Source of the DNA: Gemmatimonadota bacterium
GTDB lineage: Bacteria; Gemmatimonadota; Gemmatimonadetes; Gemmatimonadales; GWC2-71-9
Direction: 5' to 3'
Length of the DNA: 46,488 nucleotides
NCBI GenBank assembly: GCA_003220935.1
Contig: QHTT01000084.1
Location: 1-46,488 of the forward strand
This document shows positions 8,559 to 16,022 of this stretch, piece by piece. The notes under the pieces were generated by a model. It was given only the letters and a program-made list of their open reading frames with translations. It was not told the origin of the DNA and did not search any database. The position numbers and the translations under genes are program-made. The first letter of the stretch is position 1. Every line of letters begins with the position of its first letter.

Positions 8559-9017
8559 CGCCTCGAGGTCGAGCGGCCGCGTGTACATGACGAGCGTTCC
8601 GTCAGCTGCACGCGGCCATTCGCTTTCGGGACGGTCGCGGTACAGCTCGACACCGTTGCCGTCAGGGTCGCGCAGATAAACGGCTTCGCTGACGCCGTGG
8701 TCGGCGGCGCCGGCGAGCGGAATTCCGGCGTCGATCACCCGTCGCACGGCCGCCGCGAGAGCCTGGCGATCGGGGAAGAGGATGGCCAAGTGGTACAGCC
8801 CGGTGGTGCCCGGCGCGGGAGCCGGGGCCCCGCGGCCTGCCCAGGTGTTGAGGCCGATGTGGTGATGATAGCCGCCGGCCGAGAGGAACACGGCATCGGC
8901 GCCGTACCGCGTTGTCACCTCGAAGCCCAGAACGTCCCGATAGAATGCGAGCGCGCGGTCGAGATCGGCTACGGTCAGATGCACGTGGCCGATGCGGGTT
9001 TGGGGGTGAATCGTCAT
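8541..9017 (-). CDS. VOC-family (glyoxalase/extradiol dioxygenase-like) protein
   Basis: The protein has 158 residues with two beta-alpha-beta-beta-beta modules. Module one starts IGHVHLTVADLDRALAFYRDVLGF and includes GGYHHHIGLNTW; module two has GLYHLAILFPDR, DHGVSEAVYLRDPDGNGVELYRD. The HVHL and NGVEL motifs supply the His and Glu metal ligands typical of CatE-like proteins. The substrate cannot be told; catechol dioxygenase, glyoxalase or resistance protein are all possible. It is convergent with the broken peptidase and divergent from pruA. Upstream of its ATG there is no good Shine-Dalgarno site. Confidence 0.85.
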   Translation of the reverse strand: MTIHPQTRIGHVHLTVADLDRALAFYRDVLGFEVTTRYGADAVFLSAGGYHHHIGLNTWAGRGAPAPAPGTTGLYHLAILFPDRQALAAAVRRVIDAGIPLAGAADHGVSEAVYLRDPDGNGVELYRDRPESEWPRAADGTLVMYTRPLDLEALAAAQ

Positions 9018-9021
9018 GGGA

Positions 9022-9060
9022 GCTTTCGGCTGTCGGCTCTCAGCGCTGACAGCTGACGGC
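9022..9060. repeat. Imperfect heptad repeat between VOC and pruA genes
   Basis: The stretch reads as consecutive heptads TCGGCTG, TCGGCTC, TCAGCGC, TGACAGC, TGACGGC (about 9026-9060), with the left heptads resembling the reverse complement of the right ones. It fills most of the 67-bp gap before pruA. It resembles the other short heptanucleotide repeats of this window. Confidence 0.4.
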
Positions 9061-9072
9061 GGATGGCGCAGT

Positions 9073-9078
9073 TAGATT
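9073..9078 (+). promoter_or_regulatory. -10-like TAGATT six bases before the pruA ATG
   Basis: TAGATT fits a bacterial -10 hexamer and ends six bases before the ATG at 9085. No Shine-Dalgarno sequence lies in between. Transcription would start at or next to the start codon, giving a leaderless mRNA. Similar placements are seen at five other genes in this window. Confidence 0.4.
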
Positions 9079-9084
9079 ACCGGC

Positions 9085-10713
9085 ATGAACGCCACCCCCA
9101 AGATCCCGGTTCCCGTCAACGAGCCGGTGCTCTCCTACGCCCCTGGCACCTCGGAGCGGCTCGAGCTGAAAAAGGCCCTCAAGGACCTCTCCTCCCACCA
9201 CGTGGAGATCCCGCTGGTGATCGGCGGCAAGGAGGTCCGCACCGGCAAGACCGTCGACGCCGTGATGCCCCACTGCCATCACCACGTGCTCGCCAAAGTG
9301 CATCAGGCGGGGCCGGCAGAGGTGCAGGCGGCGATCAAGGCGGCGCGCGAGGCGTGGCATGACTGGTCGACCTGGGACCTCGAGCCGCGCGCCGCGGTCT
9401 TCCTCAAGGCGGCTGATCTGCTCGCCACCCGGTACCGCCCGATGGTGAATGCGGCGACGATGCTGGGCCAGTCGAAAACGGCGCACCAGGCGGAGATCGA
9501 TGCGGCCTGCGAGCTGATCGACTTCTTCCGCTTCAATCTGCACTTTGCGGAGCGCTTGTACGCCGAGCAGCCGATCTCGGCGCCCGGCACGTGGAACTAC
9601 CTCGAGTACCGCCCGCTCGAGGGGTTCGTATACGCGATCACCCCGTTCAACTTCACTTCGATCGGCGGCAACCTCCCGACATCGCCCGCGATCATGGGGA
9701 ACACCGTCGTCTGGAAGCCGGCGGCGACCGCGGTCTTCTCGAACTATTTCATCCTCAAACTGCTCGAGGAGGCCGGCTTGCCGCCGGGCGTCATCAACTT
9801 CGTGCCCGGCCCCGCCGTTCAGGTCTCGGATGGCGTCCTCCTCGACCGCAGCCTCGCGGGCATCCATTTCACGGGCTCGACGGAGGTGTTCCAGACGCTC
9901 TGGAGGCGGGTAGGCGAGTGCCTCTCAAGCTACGCTGGGTACCCTCGGCTCGTGGGCGAGACGGGCGGCAAGGACTTCATCCTGGCACACGCCAGCGCCG
10001 ACGCGGACGCCCTCGCGACGGCCATCGTGCGTGGAGCTTACGAGTACCAGGGGCAAAAGTGCAGCGCCGCTTCCCGCGCGTACGTGCCGGCGACGCTGTG
10101 GCCCAAGGTGCGCGATCGGGTGCTCGCGATGCTCGCGGAGGTGAAGATGGGCGACCCGGCCGACTTCCGGAACTTTATGGGCGCCGTGATCGACCGGAAG
10201 GCGTTCGACAAGATCAGGGAGTATCTCGAGGCCGCGAAGCACGCCCCCGGCGTCAAGATCCTCGCCGGAGGCGGCACGAACGATACCGACGGCTACTTCA
10301 TCGAGCCGACGCTCATCCAGACCGACGACCCCACCTATCGCACGATGTGTGAGGAGATCTTCGGCCCCGTGCTCTCGCTGTATGTCTATCCCGAGTCCCA
10401 CTGGGCGGAGACCCTCCGGCTCGTCGACCAAACGTCTCCCTACGCGCTCACCGGCGCGATCTTCGCGCAGGACCGGCGTGCCGTGGAGGATGGGCAGCGG
10501 GCGCTGCGGTTCGCCGCGGGGAACTTCTACGTGAACGACAAGCCGACGGGCGCCGTCGTCGGACAGCAGCCGTTCGGCGGTGCCCGCGCCAGCGGCACCA
10601 ACGACAAGGCCGGCAGCCTCCTCAACCTCATCCGCTGGGTGAGCCCGCGCTCGGTGAAAGAGAACTTCGTCCCGCCGCGGAGCTTTACCTACCCGTTCAT
10701 GGCTGAGCCGTGA
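9085..10713 (+). CDS. pruA: 1-pyrroline-5-carboxylate dehydrogenase
   Basis: The protein (542 residues) is a full-length aldehyde dehydrogenase of the L-glutamate gamma-semialdehyde dehydrogenase class. It catalyses the second step of proline breakdown, NAD-dependent oxidation to glutamate. Visible landmarks are the N-terminal LVIGGKEVRTGKT, PFNFTSIGGNLPTSPAIMGNTVVWKP, Glu292 in LVGETGGKDF and the catalytic Cys326 in YQGQKCSAASRAYVP, then EEIFGPVLSLYVY and QQPFGGARASGTNDK. Length and motifs match the eukaryote-like P5CDH type. No proline dehydrogenase gene is adjacent. The stop overlaps the next gene's GTG (GTGA). Confidence 0.95.
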   Translation: MNATPKIPVPVNEPVLSYAPGTSERLELKKALKDLSSHHVEIPLVIGGKEVRTGKTVDAVMPHCHHHVLAKVHQAGPAEVQAAIKAAREAWHDWSTWDLEPRAAVFLKAADLLATRYRPMVNAATMLGQSKTAHQAEIDAACELIDFFRFNLHFAERLYAEQPISAPGTWNYLEYRPLEGFVYAITPFNFTSIGGNLPTSPAIMGNTVVWKPAATAVFSNYFILKLLEEAGLPPGVINFVPGPAVQVSDGVLLDRSLAGIHFTGSTEVFQTLWRRVGECLSSYAGYPRLVGETGGKDFILAHASADADALATAIVRGAYEYQGQKCSAASRAYVPATLWPKVRDRVLAMLAEVKMGDPADFRNFMGAVIDRKAFDKIREYLEAAKHAPGVKILAGGGTNDTDGYFIEPTLIQTDDPTYRTMCEEIFGPVLSLYVYPESHWAETLRLVDQTSPYALTGAIFAQDRRAVEDGQRALRFAAGNFYVNDKPTGAVVGQQPFGGARASGTNDKAGSLLNLIRWVSPRSVKENFVPPRSFTYPFMAEP

Positions 10714-11312
10714 TCGAGCGGAGCGGCACCGCTCGCCCCCCCATCCTCGTGTTCGTGATGGGGGGCGCGTTTCTCTTGTTGATCACTTCGCTCCTGATCG
10801 GATCCCTCACCAAGCCCGAGTATCCCCCCTTCGCGTTGACGGCCGCATCACCTGCCGCCGTGGGCGACTCGCTCGTCGGCCCCGTGACGTACACGCTTGA
10901 CGCTTCCGCCACCGACCGGTGGCGCCGCTTCGATTTCGGCAGGAACGCCGTCGTGGAGGTGGGGCCGTGGGACGTGGCCTTCCGCCGGTTCCACGTGATC
11001 GCCGCCGCGGGCGGGGGGATCGTCGACCTGGGGCAGGTGCCGTTCGACTCCGTGGTCGAGCTCCCCGCCGCAGGCTACGCCGCCAACGCCTCGGCGCCGG
11101 ACACGACGAACCCGGCCGTCGGGAAGTGGTACGAGTACAGTATGCTCAGCCACTTGCTCACCTCGAAGCATCACGTTTACGGCGTGCGGACGGCGCGCGC
11201 CACGTACGCGAAACTCGAGCTGCTCGCCTATTACTGCCGAGACGCAGGCACGGCGTGCATCACGATCCGCTACGCTTATCAGGGAAATGGGACACGACGG
11301 GTGGCGCGCTAA
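10710..11312 (+). CDS. Membrane-anchored HmuY-like protein
   Basis: The protein has 200 residues. Residues 10-32 are a hydrophobic segment (ILVFVMGGAFLLLITSLLIG) acting as an uncleaved anchor or signal. The exported part contains WRRFDFGRNAVVEVGPWDVAFRRFHVIAAAGGGIVDLG, the W..FDF...W-D-(V/I)-AF-(R/K)-R pattern of HmuY-type heme-binding lipoproteins, then a C-terminal YGVRTARATYAKLELLAYYC region. Unlike true HmuY it has no lipobox. Its GTG overlaps the pruA stop by four bases. Heme binding is inferred from the family pattern only. Confidence 0.6.
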   Translation: MIERSGTARPPILVFVMGGAFLLLITSLLIGSLTKPEYPPFALTAASPAAVGDSLVGPVTYTLDASATDRWRRFDFGRNAVVEVGPWDVAFRRFHVIAAAGGGIVDLGQVPFDSVVELPAAGYAANASAPDTTNPAVGKWYEYSMLSHLLTSKHHVYGVRTARATYAKLELLAYYCRDAGTACITIRYAYQGNGTRRVAR

Positions 11313-11318
11313 CAAGCA

Positions 11319-11348
11319 GCCCCCGGCCGCTGCGATGCGCCCGGGGGC
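11319..11348. terminator. GC-rich hairpin between convergent genes
   Basis: GCCCCCGG (11319-11326) and CCGGGGGC (11341-11348) form a perfect 8-bp stem with a 14-base loop. It sits six bases after the stop of the HmuY-like gene and 28 bases before the end of the convergent DUF5679 gene. There is no T-tract on either side, so it would be an atypical bidirectional terminator. Confidence 0.4.
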
Positions 11349-11375
11349 CGAAGTCGTCGGCTCGAAGTCAGCGGG

Positions 11376-11552
11376 TCACTTGGGCGGCAGGATCTTGAAC
11401 ATCCCGGTGCCGCACACCGGGCACACGCCTTTCAGGGCGGGCCGGCCGTTCGCCATCTTGACCTGTTGAGCATTCGAAATCTTCCGCTTCGCCTTGCACT
11501 TCACGCAGTACCCTTCGTCCGCGGCCATCGGGGCTTTGCCAGCCTTCGCCAT
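11376..11552 (-). CDS. DUF5679 small zinc-ribbon protein
   Basis: The protein has 58 residues. It contains YCVKCKAKR and, 23 residues on, CPVCGTGMFKI: two CxxC knuckles flanking the conserved VKMANGRPALKG, which identifies DUF5679. The fold is probably a single zinc ribbon; the role is unknown. The reading frame continues far upstream, but ATG 11552 is chosen because GGAGGAG lies eight bases before it and the conserved domain starts right after it. Cytosolic. Confidence 0.85.
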   Translation of the reverse strand: MAKAGKAPMAADEGYCVKCKAKRKISNAQQVKMANGRPALKGVCPVCGTGMFKILPPK

Positions 11553-11682
11553 GTCGCTCCTCCATTCGGGGGCAGGGGCAAGGGGCTGGGGGACGCTCGG
11601 TCGGGGCTGCACGGGCGGCTCTCCCCGCCCCCCGCCCCCGGGCCCCCCCCGCCCAGGACGGTGACAACATAATACCCCCTGC

Positions 11683-11925
11683 TTAAACCGTGGGAGCGAG
11701 GCCCGCTGGGGCGGCGTCGCTGAAGCCGTTGCGCTTGTGAGTTCCGTCACAAAACGGTTTGGTCGCTGAGCCTCCACAGCGGCACAGGACAACGACTTCC
11801 GCAGGCCGGCCGTCCTTGCGAGGGGGCACCGGCAGCTCCCTGCCGTCCGGGGTGACGATCTTGACTGGGCCCTCCACAATGAGCGGGCCATTGGGTTTCG
11901 GGGTGATACGGGTGATGTCGGGCAT
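11683..11925 (-). CDS. CDGSH-type iron-sulfur protein
   Basis: The protein has about 80 residues. It starts with a short beta region (GPVKIVTPDGRELPVP) and ends with the CDGSH signature: LCRCGGSATKPFCDGTHKRNGF, with three Cys and one His to bind a [2Fe-2S] cluster. ATG 11925 is preferred to a TTG six bases upstream. No Shine-Dalgarno is visible, but TATAGT lies five bases before the ATG, so the transcript may be leaderless. The role is probably redox or cluster transfer; the bacterial family is poorly characterised. Confidence 0.88.
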   Translation of the reverse strand: MPDITRITPKPNGPLIVEGPVKIVTPDGRELPVPPRKDGRPAEVVVLCRCGGSATKPFCDGTHKRNGFSDAAPAGLAPTV

Positions 11926-11930
11926 GCCCA

Positions 11931-11936
11931 ACTATA
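11931..11936 (-). promoter_or_regulatory. -10-like TATAGT before the CDGSH gene
   Basis: On the minus strand TATAGT ends five bases before the ATG at 11925, with no ribosome-binding site between. It fits the leaderless pattern seen elsewhere in the window, although the spacing is on the short side. Confidence 0.3.
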
Positions 11937-12168
11937 ACCACCCCCGGACGCCGCCGCGGGGTGTGGCGGCTGTGCCCCATTGACGGGCGCTCGACAAATG
12001 CACAAACTGCACATGGCCTGGGACAGGATCGCACGGATCGAGGGAGGGACCGCACGCCCGATCTCACCGGCGACACCGCCCAGGCCGTTGCACATTCCGC
12101 ATCGTCCGCTGCGGTGGGCGCGCCGGAACGTGCTCCCGAAGGCGAGGGTATCTCTTCAGGCGCCCTCG

Positions 12169-13692
12169 ATGCGAACCCTCTCGGTCTTCCTGTCGTGTGC
12201 CGCGCTCGCGTGCGTCTCCGAGCACGGTCCCCTCACCAACCGCATGGCCCAGTCGGGCACGCACTACCTAACGCGGGCCGCACGGCAGCCCGTGAGCTGG
12301 CAGCCGTGGGGGCGCGAGGCGTTCGCCCTCGCCGCACGGCTCGACCGACCGGTGTTGCTCTACGTCGGCGCCGACGAATGCCGCTGGTGCGCAGTAATGG
12401 ACCGGGAGGTGTACGGCGATCCCGCGCTGGGGGCGATGATCGACTCGTTGTTCGTGCCGGTGCGTGTGGACCGCGATGAGCGGCCCGACGTGGCGCGGCG
12501 CTACGAGGCTGCCGTACAGTGGCTCGCCGGGCTGCGTGGCTATCCCGTCACCGCGTTTCTGACCCCGGACGGCTCTGCGTTCTTCGGAGGCACGTACTTC
12601 CCGGCGGACGATCCGGTCACCGGACGCGGCCTGAAGCAGCTCCTCCCCGAAGTCGCCAAGAGCTACCGCGAGCAGCGGGGTGTCATACTGCAGCGCGCGG
12701 CCCTGGTGCGGCAGCTCGCCGTGACGCACGCGCAGCGGGCGCGTGGCGTGCTGCAGCGTGCGACGGTGGGGTCACAGGTCGCCGGGGTGCGGACCACCTT
12801 CCAGGCCGCGGCCGGCACGCACGCCGCCCTGGGAAGCTTCATGCACACGCAGGCCGTGAGCCTGCTGCTTGCGACGTACGGGCGTACCGGGGACACGAGC
12901 TACCTGAACGCCGCACGTACGGTGCTCGATTTCATGGTCGATTCGGGGGAGGCGGCGACCGCCGACGTCGCGCGGGACGACCCACCGAGCCTCGTGCGGG
13001 CGGGGCTCGTGCGCAACCTGGCAGTCGGCTGGGCCTTGACGGGAACACCGCGCTACCGCGACGCCGCCCGGCTCGTGCTGCAGCGGTTGGCGCGCGAGCT
13101 AGGCCCCGCCGCGGACGCCACCGTCTTCGCCGACCGCGAGGCGTACGTGATCGGGTCGGTCCTGGAGGCGGCGCCCGCCGTGGGCGACTCGGCCGTCGCG
13201 CGCCGCGCGCTGAGCGCGCTCGACGGCCTGCTGCGGCGCGCGTACGCGCGCCGGCGCGGCGTGCGGCACACCAGCGGCGGTGCGGGGGTGTATGGCCTGT
13301 TGCAGGACCAGGTGCAACTGGCCGGCGCCTGCCTAGCGGCCTACGGTTATAACGGCAGGCGGCGCTACGTCGACGTCGCGCAGGATCTCGTCGAGGTGCT
13401 CGATCGCGACTTCGCCGACTCGATTGGGGGCGGGTACTTCGACGCCGTCCTGACCGACCCGGCGGCGCCGGCGCTCCCCGACCGCGCCAAGCCGGTGCTT
13501 GACGATCTGCTCCCTGGGGCGAACGCCTGGGCGGCGCGGGTGCTGCTACAGCTCGCCGACGCCACGGGCGACGCCCGCTATCGCCGGCGCGCCGAGGCGA
13601 CCCTCGAAGCCTTCGCGGGGGCGCTGGCCGGCGAAGGGGTGCGCGCGTCGAGCTACCTCCTCGCCGCGCAGCACGTCCTGGCCGCGCGCTAG
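12169..13692 (+). CDS. DUF255 thioredoxin-like lipoprotein (YyaL/SSP411 family)
   Basis: The protein has 507 residues. A lipoprotein-type signal (MRTLSVFLSCAALAC, candidate lipid-Cys15) is followed by the DUF255 thioredoxin-fold domain: QPVSWQPWGREAFALA, GADECRWCAVMDREVY with a CxxC, and GYPVTAFLTPDGSAFFGGTYFP. The rest is an (alpha/alpha)6-barrel-like region of glycosidase type, as in YyaL and human SPATA20. Full members are nearer 680 residues, so this is a short version. The frame is open further upstream (to 11980) but ATG 12169 starts the signal peptide. Substrate unknown. Confidence 0.82.
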   Translation: MRTLSVFLSCAALACVSEHGPLTNRMAQSGTHYLTRAARQPVSWQPWGREAFALAARLDRPVLLYVGADECRWCAVMDREVYGDPALGAMIDSLFVPVRVDRDERPDVARRYEAAVQWLAGLRGYPVTAFLTPDGSAFFGGTYFPADDPVTGRGLKQLLPEVAKSYREQRGVILQRAALVRQLAVTHAQRARGVLQRATVGSQVAGVRTTFQAAAGTHAALGSFMHTQAVSLLLATYGRTGDTSYLNAARTVLDFMVDSGEAATADVARDDPPSLVRAGLVRNLAVGWALTGTPRYRDAARLVLQRLARELGPAADATVFADREAYVIGSVLEAAPAVGDSAVARRALSALDGLLRRAYARRRGVRHTSGGAGVYGLLQDQVQLAGACLAAYGYNGRRRYVDVAQDLVEVLDRDFADSIGGGYFDAVLTDPAAPALPDRAKPVLDDLLPGANAWAARVLLQLADATGDARYRRRAEATLEAFAGALAGEGVRASSYLLAAQHVLAAR

Positions 13693-13807
13693 CCGACCGG
13701 TTCCGTCGCGAAACACTGCTGCGCTCCCACTCCGCGAGTTCGCTCTGGCGCACCGGGCGGCGTGCGTGCTAGCGTGACGCCCTGATCTCCATGCAGGTCC
13801 TACGGAT

Positions 13808-14350
13808 GTGAGGGGGGGCCCCTCCGATACGGAGGTGGTGGCCCGCGTGCTCGGCGGCGATCGCGAGGCGTTCGGTCTCGTGATCCGCCGCTACGAAACC
13901 GGCTTGTTGCGGTTCGCGACGCGCATGCTGGGGAGCCGCGATGCCGCGGCGGACGCTGTGGCCGAGGGCTTGGTCCGGGCGTACCGCCACCTCGCGAGTT
14001 GCCGGGATCCGTCGCGGCTGCGCACCTGGCTGTTTCGCATCGTGGCGAACCGGTGCAAGAGCTACCTGTCGCGGCGGGCTGTCGGTGACGTTCCGCTGGA
14101 GGAGGCACCGCCCGTGGCCGACTCGACGGACAACGAGGCATCGCTCGAGCGCGCGGAGCAACTGGCGCTCGTCGCGCAGGCCCTCGCCCGGCTGTCGCCG
14201 GACAAGCGCGAGGCGTTCGTGCTGAAGCACGTGGAGGGGCTGAGTTATCAGGAGATGGCCGCTGTGACCGGCGAGCGCATCCCGACGTTGAAGATGCGCG
14301 TGCATCGCGCGCGCGAAGCGTTGTTGCAGGTACTGGAGGACCACGCATGA
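13808..14350 (+). CDS. ECF RNA polymerase sigma factor
   Basis: The protein has 180 residues. The sigma-2 region has DREAFGLVIRRYETGLLRFATRMLGSRDAAADAVAEGLVRAYRHL and RTWLFRIVANRCKSYLSRR; the sigma-4 region has LARLSPDKREAFVLKHVEGLSYQEMAAVTGERIPTLKMRVHRAREAL. The DAVAEGL segment replaces the usual D-x-x-Q-E-x-F. The start is GTG 13808; the site upstream is weak. Its stop overlaps the start of the CBM48 anti-sigma gene (ATGA), so these form a sigma/anti-sigma pair. Its regulon is unknown. Confidence 0.9.
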   Translation: MRGGPSDTEVVARVLGGDREAFGLVIRRYETGLLRFATRMLGSRDAAADAVAEGLVRAYRHLASCRDPSRLRTWLFRIVANRCKSYLSRRAVGDVPLEEAPPVADSTDNEASLERAEQLALVAQALARLSPDKREAFVLKHVEGLSYQEMAAVTGERIPTLKMRVHRAREALLQVLEDHA

Positions 14351-14967
14351 ACCCGATCGATCCGAGAATTCATCAGGTGCTCGACGGCGAACTCGCCCGC
14401 GAGAGCCTGCCGCCCGAGTTGCGGCGCGTGGTAGATCGGCTGGAGAGCGCGGCGGCGTTGCTCGCGGCGGCCGTCCCTCCCCAGGGTGCGGGTCTCGAGA
14501 CGCGGGTGATGGCCGCCGTCCGGCGCCCGGCGCCGTCGGGGGACAGGGTGCGACGGCTGCTCCGCTGGTTCGCCACGCCGCAGGCGGTCACCTTGCGGAT
14601 TCGGCCCGCGTGGAGCCTGGCGCTGGCCGCGGCGATCGTGCTCCTCACGCTGGTCCCCACCGACGAACGGGCCCCGGCGCTCGGCGAGCACGAGGGTATC
14701 GCTCAGTTCGTCGGACGCTTCCCCGACGCTCACTCGGTGCACGTGGCGGGCTCGTTCAACGACTGGCGCACCGGCACGATTCCGCTCGAAGACCGCGATC
14801 ACGACGGGGTGTGGCGGGCGACGGTCGTCCTTCCCACCGGAGCGTACGAGTACATGTTCGTCGTGGACGGCGAGCGCTGGGTGCCGGACCACTGGGCCGA
14901 CCGCCTCGTGGAGGACGACTTCGGGCGCGAGAACTCCATCGTGATCGTCCGGGCCACGTGGCGCTGA
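14347..14967 (+). CDS. Membrane anti-sigma factor with CBM48/AMPK-beta-like domain
   Basis: The protein has 206 residues in three parts. The cytosolic part (1-90) starts MNPIDPRIHQVLDGELARESLPPELR, like anti-sigma N-termini but without a zinc motif. A transmembrane helix lies around 97-112 (AWSLALAAAIVLLTLV). The extracytoplasmic part (120-206) is an isoamylase-N/AMPK-beta glycogen-binding-like domain: VHVAGSFNDWRTGTIPL, DGVWRATVVLPTGAYEYMFVVDGERWVPD. Coupled by ATGA to the sigma gene, it should hold that sigma factor and release it on an external signal, possibly a glucan or just a protein contact. Carbohydrate sensing is inference. Confidence 0.8.
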   Translation: MNPIDPRIHQVLDGELARESLPPELRRVVDRLESAAALLAAAVPPQGAGLETRVMAAVRRPAPSGDRVRRLLRWFATPQAVTLRIRPAWSLALAAAIVLLTLVPTDERAPALGEHEGIAQFVGRFPDAHSVHVAGSFNDWRTGTIPLEDRDHDGVWRATVVLPTGAYEYMFVVDGERWVPDHWADRLVEDDFGRENSIVIVRATWR

Positions 14968-15632
14968 GACCGGGTCTCATCCTGGTGCTGCTCGCAAGCC
15001 CGCTCGCGGCGCAATCCGAGCGCGCTCGACTCGAAGGCCGTGTGCCGGCCACGGCGATCCCCACAGTGGATTCGCTGGTGCAGGTGGCAAAGCGAGAGGA
15101 CCTGCCGACCGAGCCGCTGGTGCAGAAGGCGCTCGAAGGCGGGGCGAAACATCAGCCGGCCGGTCGCATCGCGGCGGCCGCGCAAGCGATGCTCGGTCAA
15201 CTGCGGGACGCGCGGGCGCTGCTGGTGCGGGCGGGCGATGCGCCGCCGGCGACCGCTGCCGAAGTGACGACGATCTACGCCGCGCTCAAGCGGGGGCTCC
15301 CGACGCTTGTGGTGGAGCGAATCGTGGCGGCCCTGCCGCAAGAGCCGCGCGGATCGGCGCTGCACGCCGTCGCCGACCTGGCGACCCACCACTTCGAGCC
15401 CGACTCGTCCGCGGCGCTGATCATCGACGCCGCTCGGCAGGGGCTCCGGGGCGAGCGGTTGCTCGATGTTTCCACCGCCGTGCTCCACGAGGTGCAGCGA
15501 GGTCACTCCCAGGCGGAGGCAATGGCGGTGGTGCGGCGCGAGCTCCCCAACGTGCCGCCACCGCCGAAGCCGGCTGGGGCGAGCGTGGCGGGCGCGCGCC
15601 GGCCCGGGACGACGGCCCTGCCTCCGCCTTGA
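14958..15632 (+). CDS. Secreted hypothetical protein of the sigma/anti-sigma operon
   Basis: The protein has 224 residues. I start it at GTG 14958, inside the end of the anti-sigma gene (10-base overlap), because this gives a clear signal peptide (MALRPGLILVLLASPLAAQ). The mature part is helical and alanine-rich, with repeated A-A-x-R-x-G-L patterns (IIDAARQGLRGERLL) and a proline-rich tail (VPPPPKPAG). I do not recognise the family. Position suggests that it acts in the periplasm with the anti-sigma factor, for example as a signal partner or target of the sigma factor. Confidence 0.65.
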   Translation: MALRPGLILVLLASPLAAQSERARLEGRVPATAIPTVDSLVQVAKREDLPTEPLVQKALEGGAKHQPAGRIAAAAQAMLGQLRDARALLVRAGDAPPATAAEVTTIYAALKRGLPTLVVERIVAALPQEPRGSALHAVADLATHHFEPDSSAALIIDAARQGLRGERLLDVSTAVLHEVQRGHSQAEAMAVVRRELPNVPPPPKPAGASVAGARRPGTTALPPP

Positions 15633-15786
15633 CGCCTGGCAAGGGAGAGCTCAGGCGTTACAGGATGAAACCCACTGGGCGGGCGGCCGCGCGACGCCGC
15701 TCCCCGTGACGCCGTGGTGCGGTGGCGGGTCTCAACGGTGAAGCGGGCCAGGGTGGCTCGCGCGCTCCCTCTGGAGGTACTCCCAC

Positions 15787-16020
15787 ATGATTCGTCGCAC
15801 GCTCCTCACGCTGGCGTTGCTCGCCGCCCCGGCGATCGTGGTGGCGCAGCAGCCCTCGTCGCCGATGCAGGGCCAGGCGCCGGCGACTGACACATCGTCG
15901 AAGGCGAAGCCCGCCACCGCCAAGAAGGGCACGAAGAAGGCGTCGGCCAAGAAGCACGCCAAGCCGGCGAAGCCGGCGGCCGCGGCCAAGGACAGCAGCA
16001 AGATGCCGATGAAGCCGTAG
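15787..16020 (+). CDS. Small secreted lysine/alanine/proline-rich protein
   Basis: The protein has 77 residues. A signal peptide (MIRRTLLTLALLAAPAIVVAQ) is followed by a low-complexity basic tail with many K-A-K and A-K-P motifs, similar in composition to acid-shock proteins or histone H1-like tails. GGAGGTACTCCCAC upstream supplies a ribosome site for ATG 15787. The stop lies two bases before the convergent argJ stop. Function unknown; periplasmic nucleic-acid or polyanion binding is conceivable. Confidence 0.7.
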   Translation: MIRRTLLTLALLAAPAIVVAQQPSSPMQGQAPATDTSSKAKPATAKKGTKKASAKKHAKPAKPAAAAKDSSKMPMKP

Positions 16021-16022
16021 TC

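Noticed and set aside
11553..11682. RNA gene in the G/C-rich gap between DUF5679 and CDGSH genes
   Set aside because: The stretch is low-complexity G and C runs that can pair in many ways; no tRNA or known ncRNA pattern seen.
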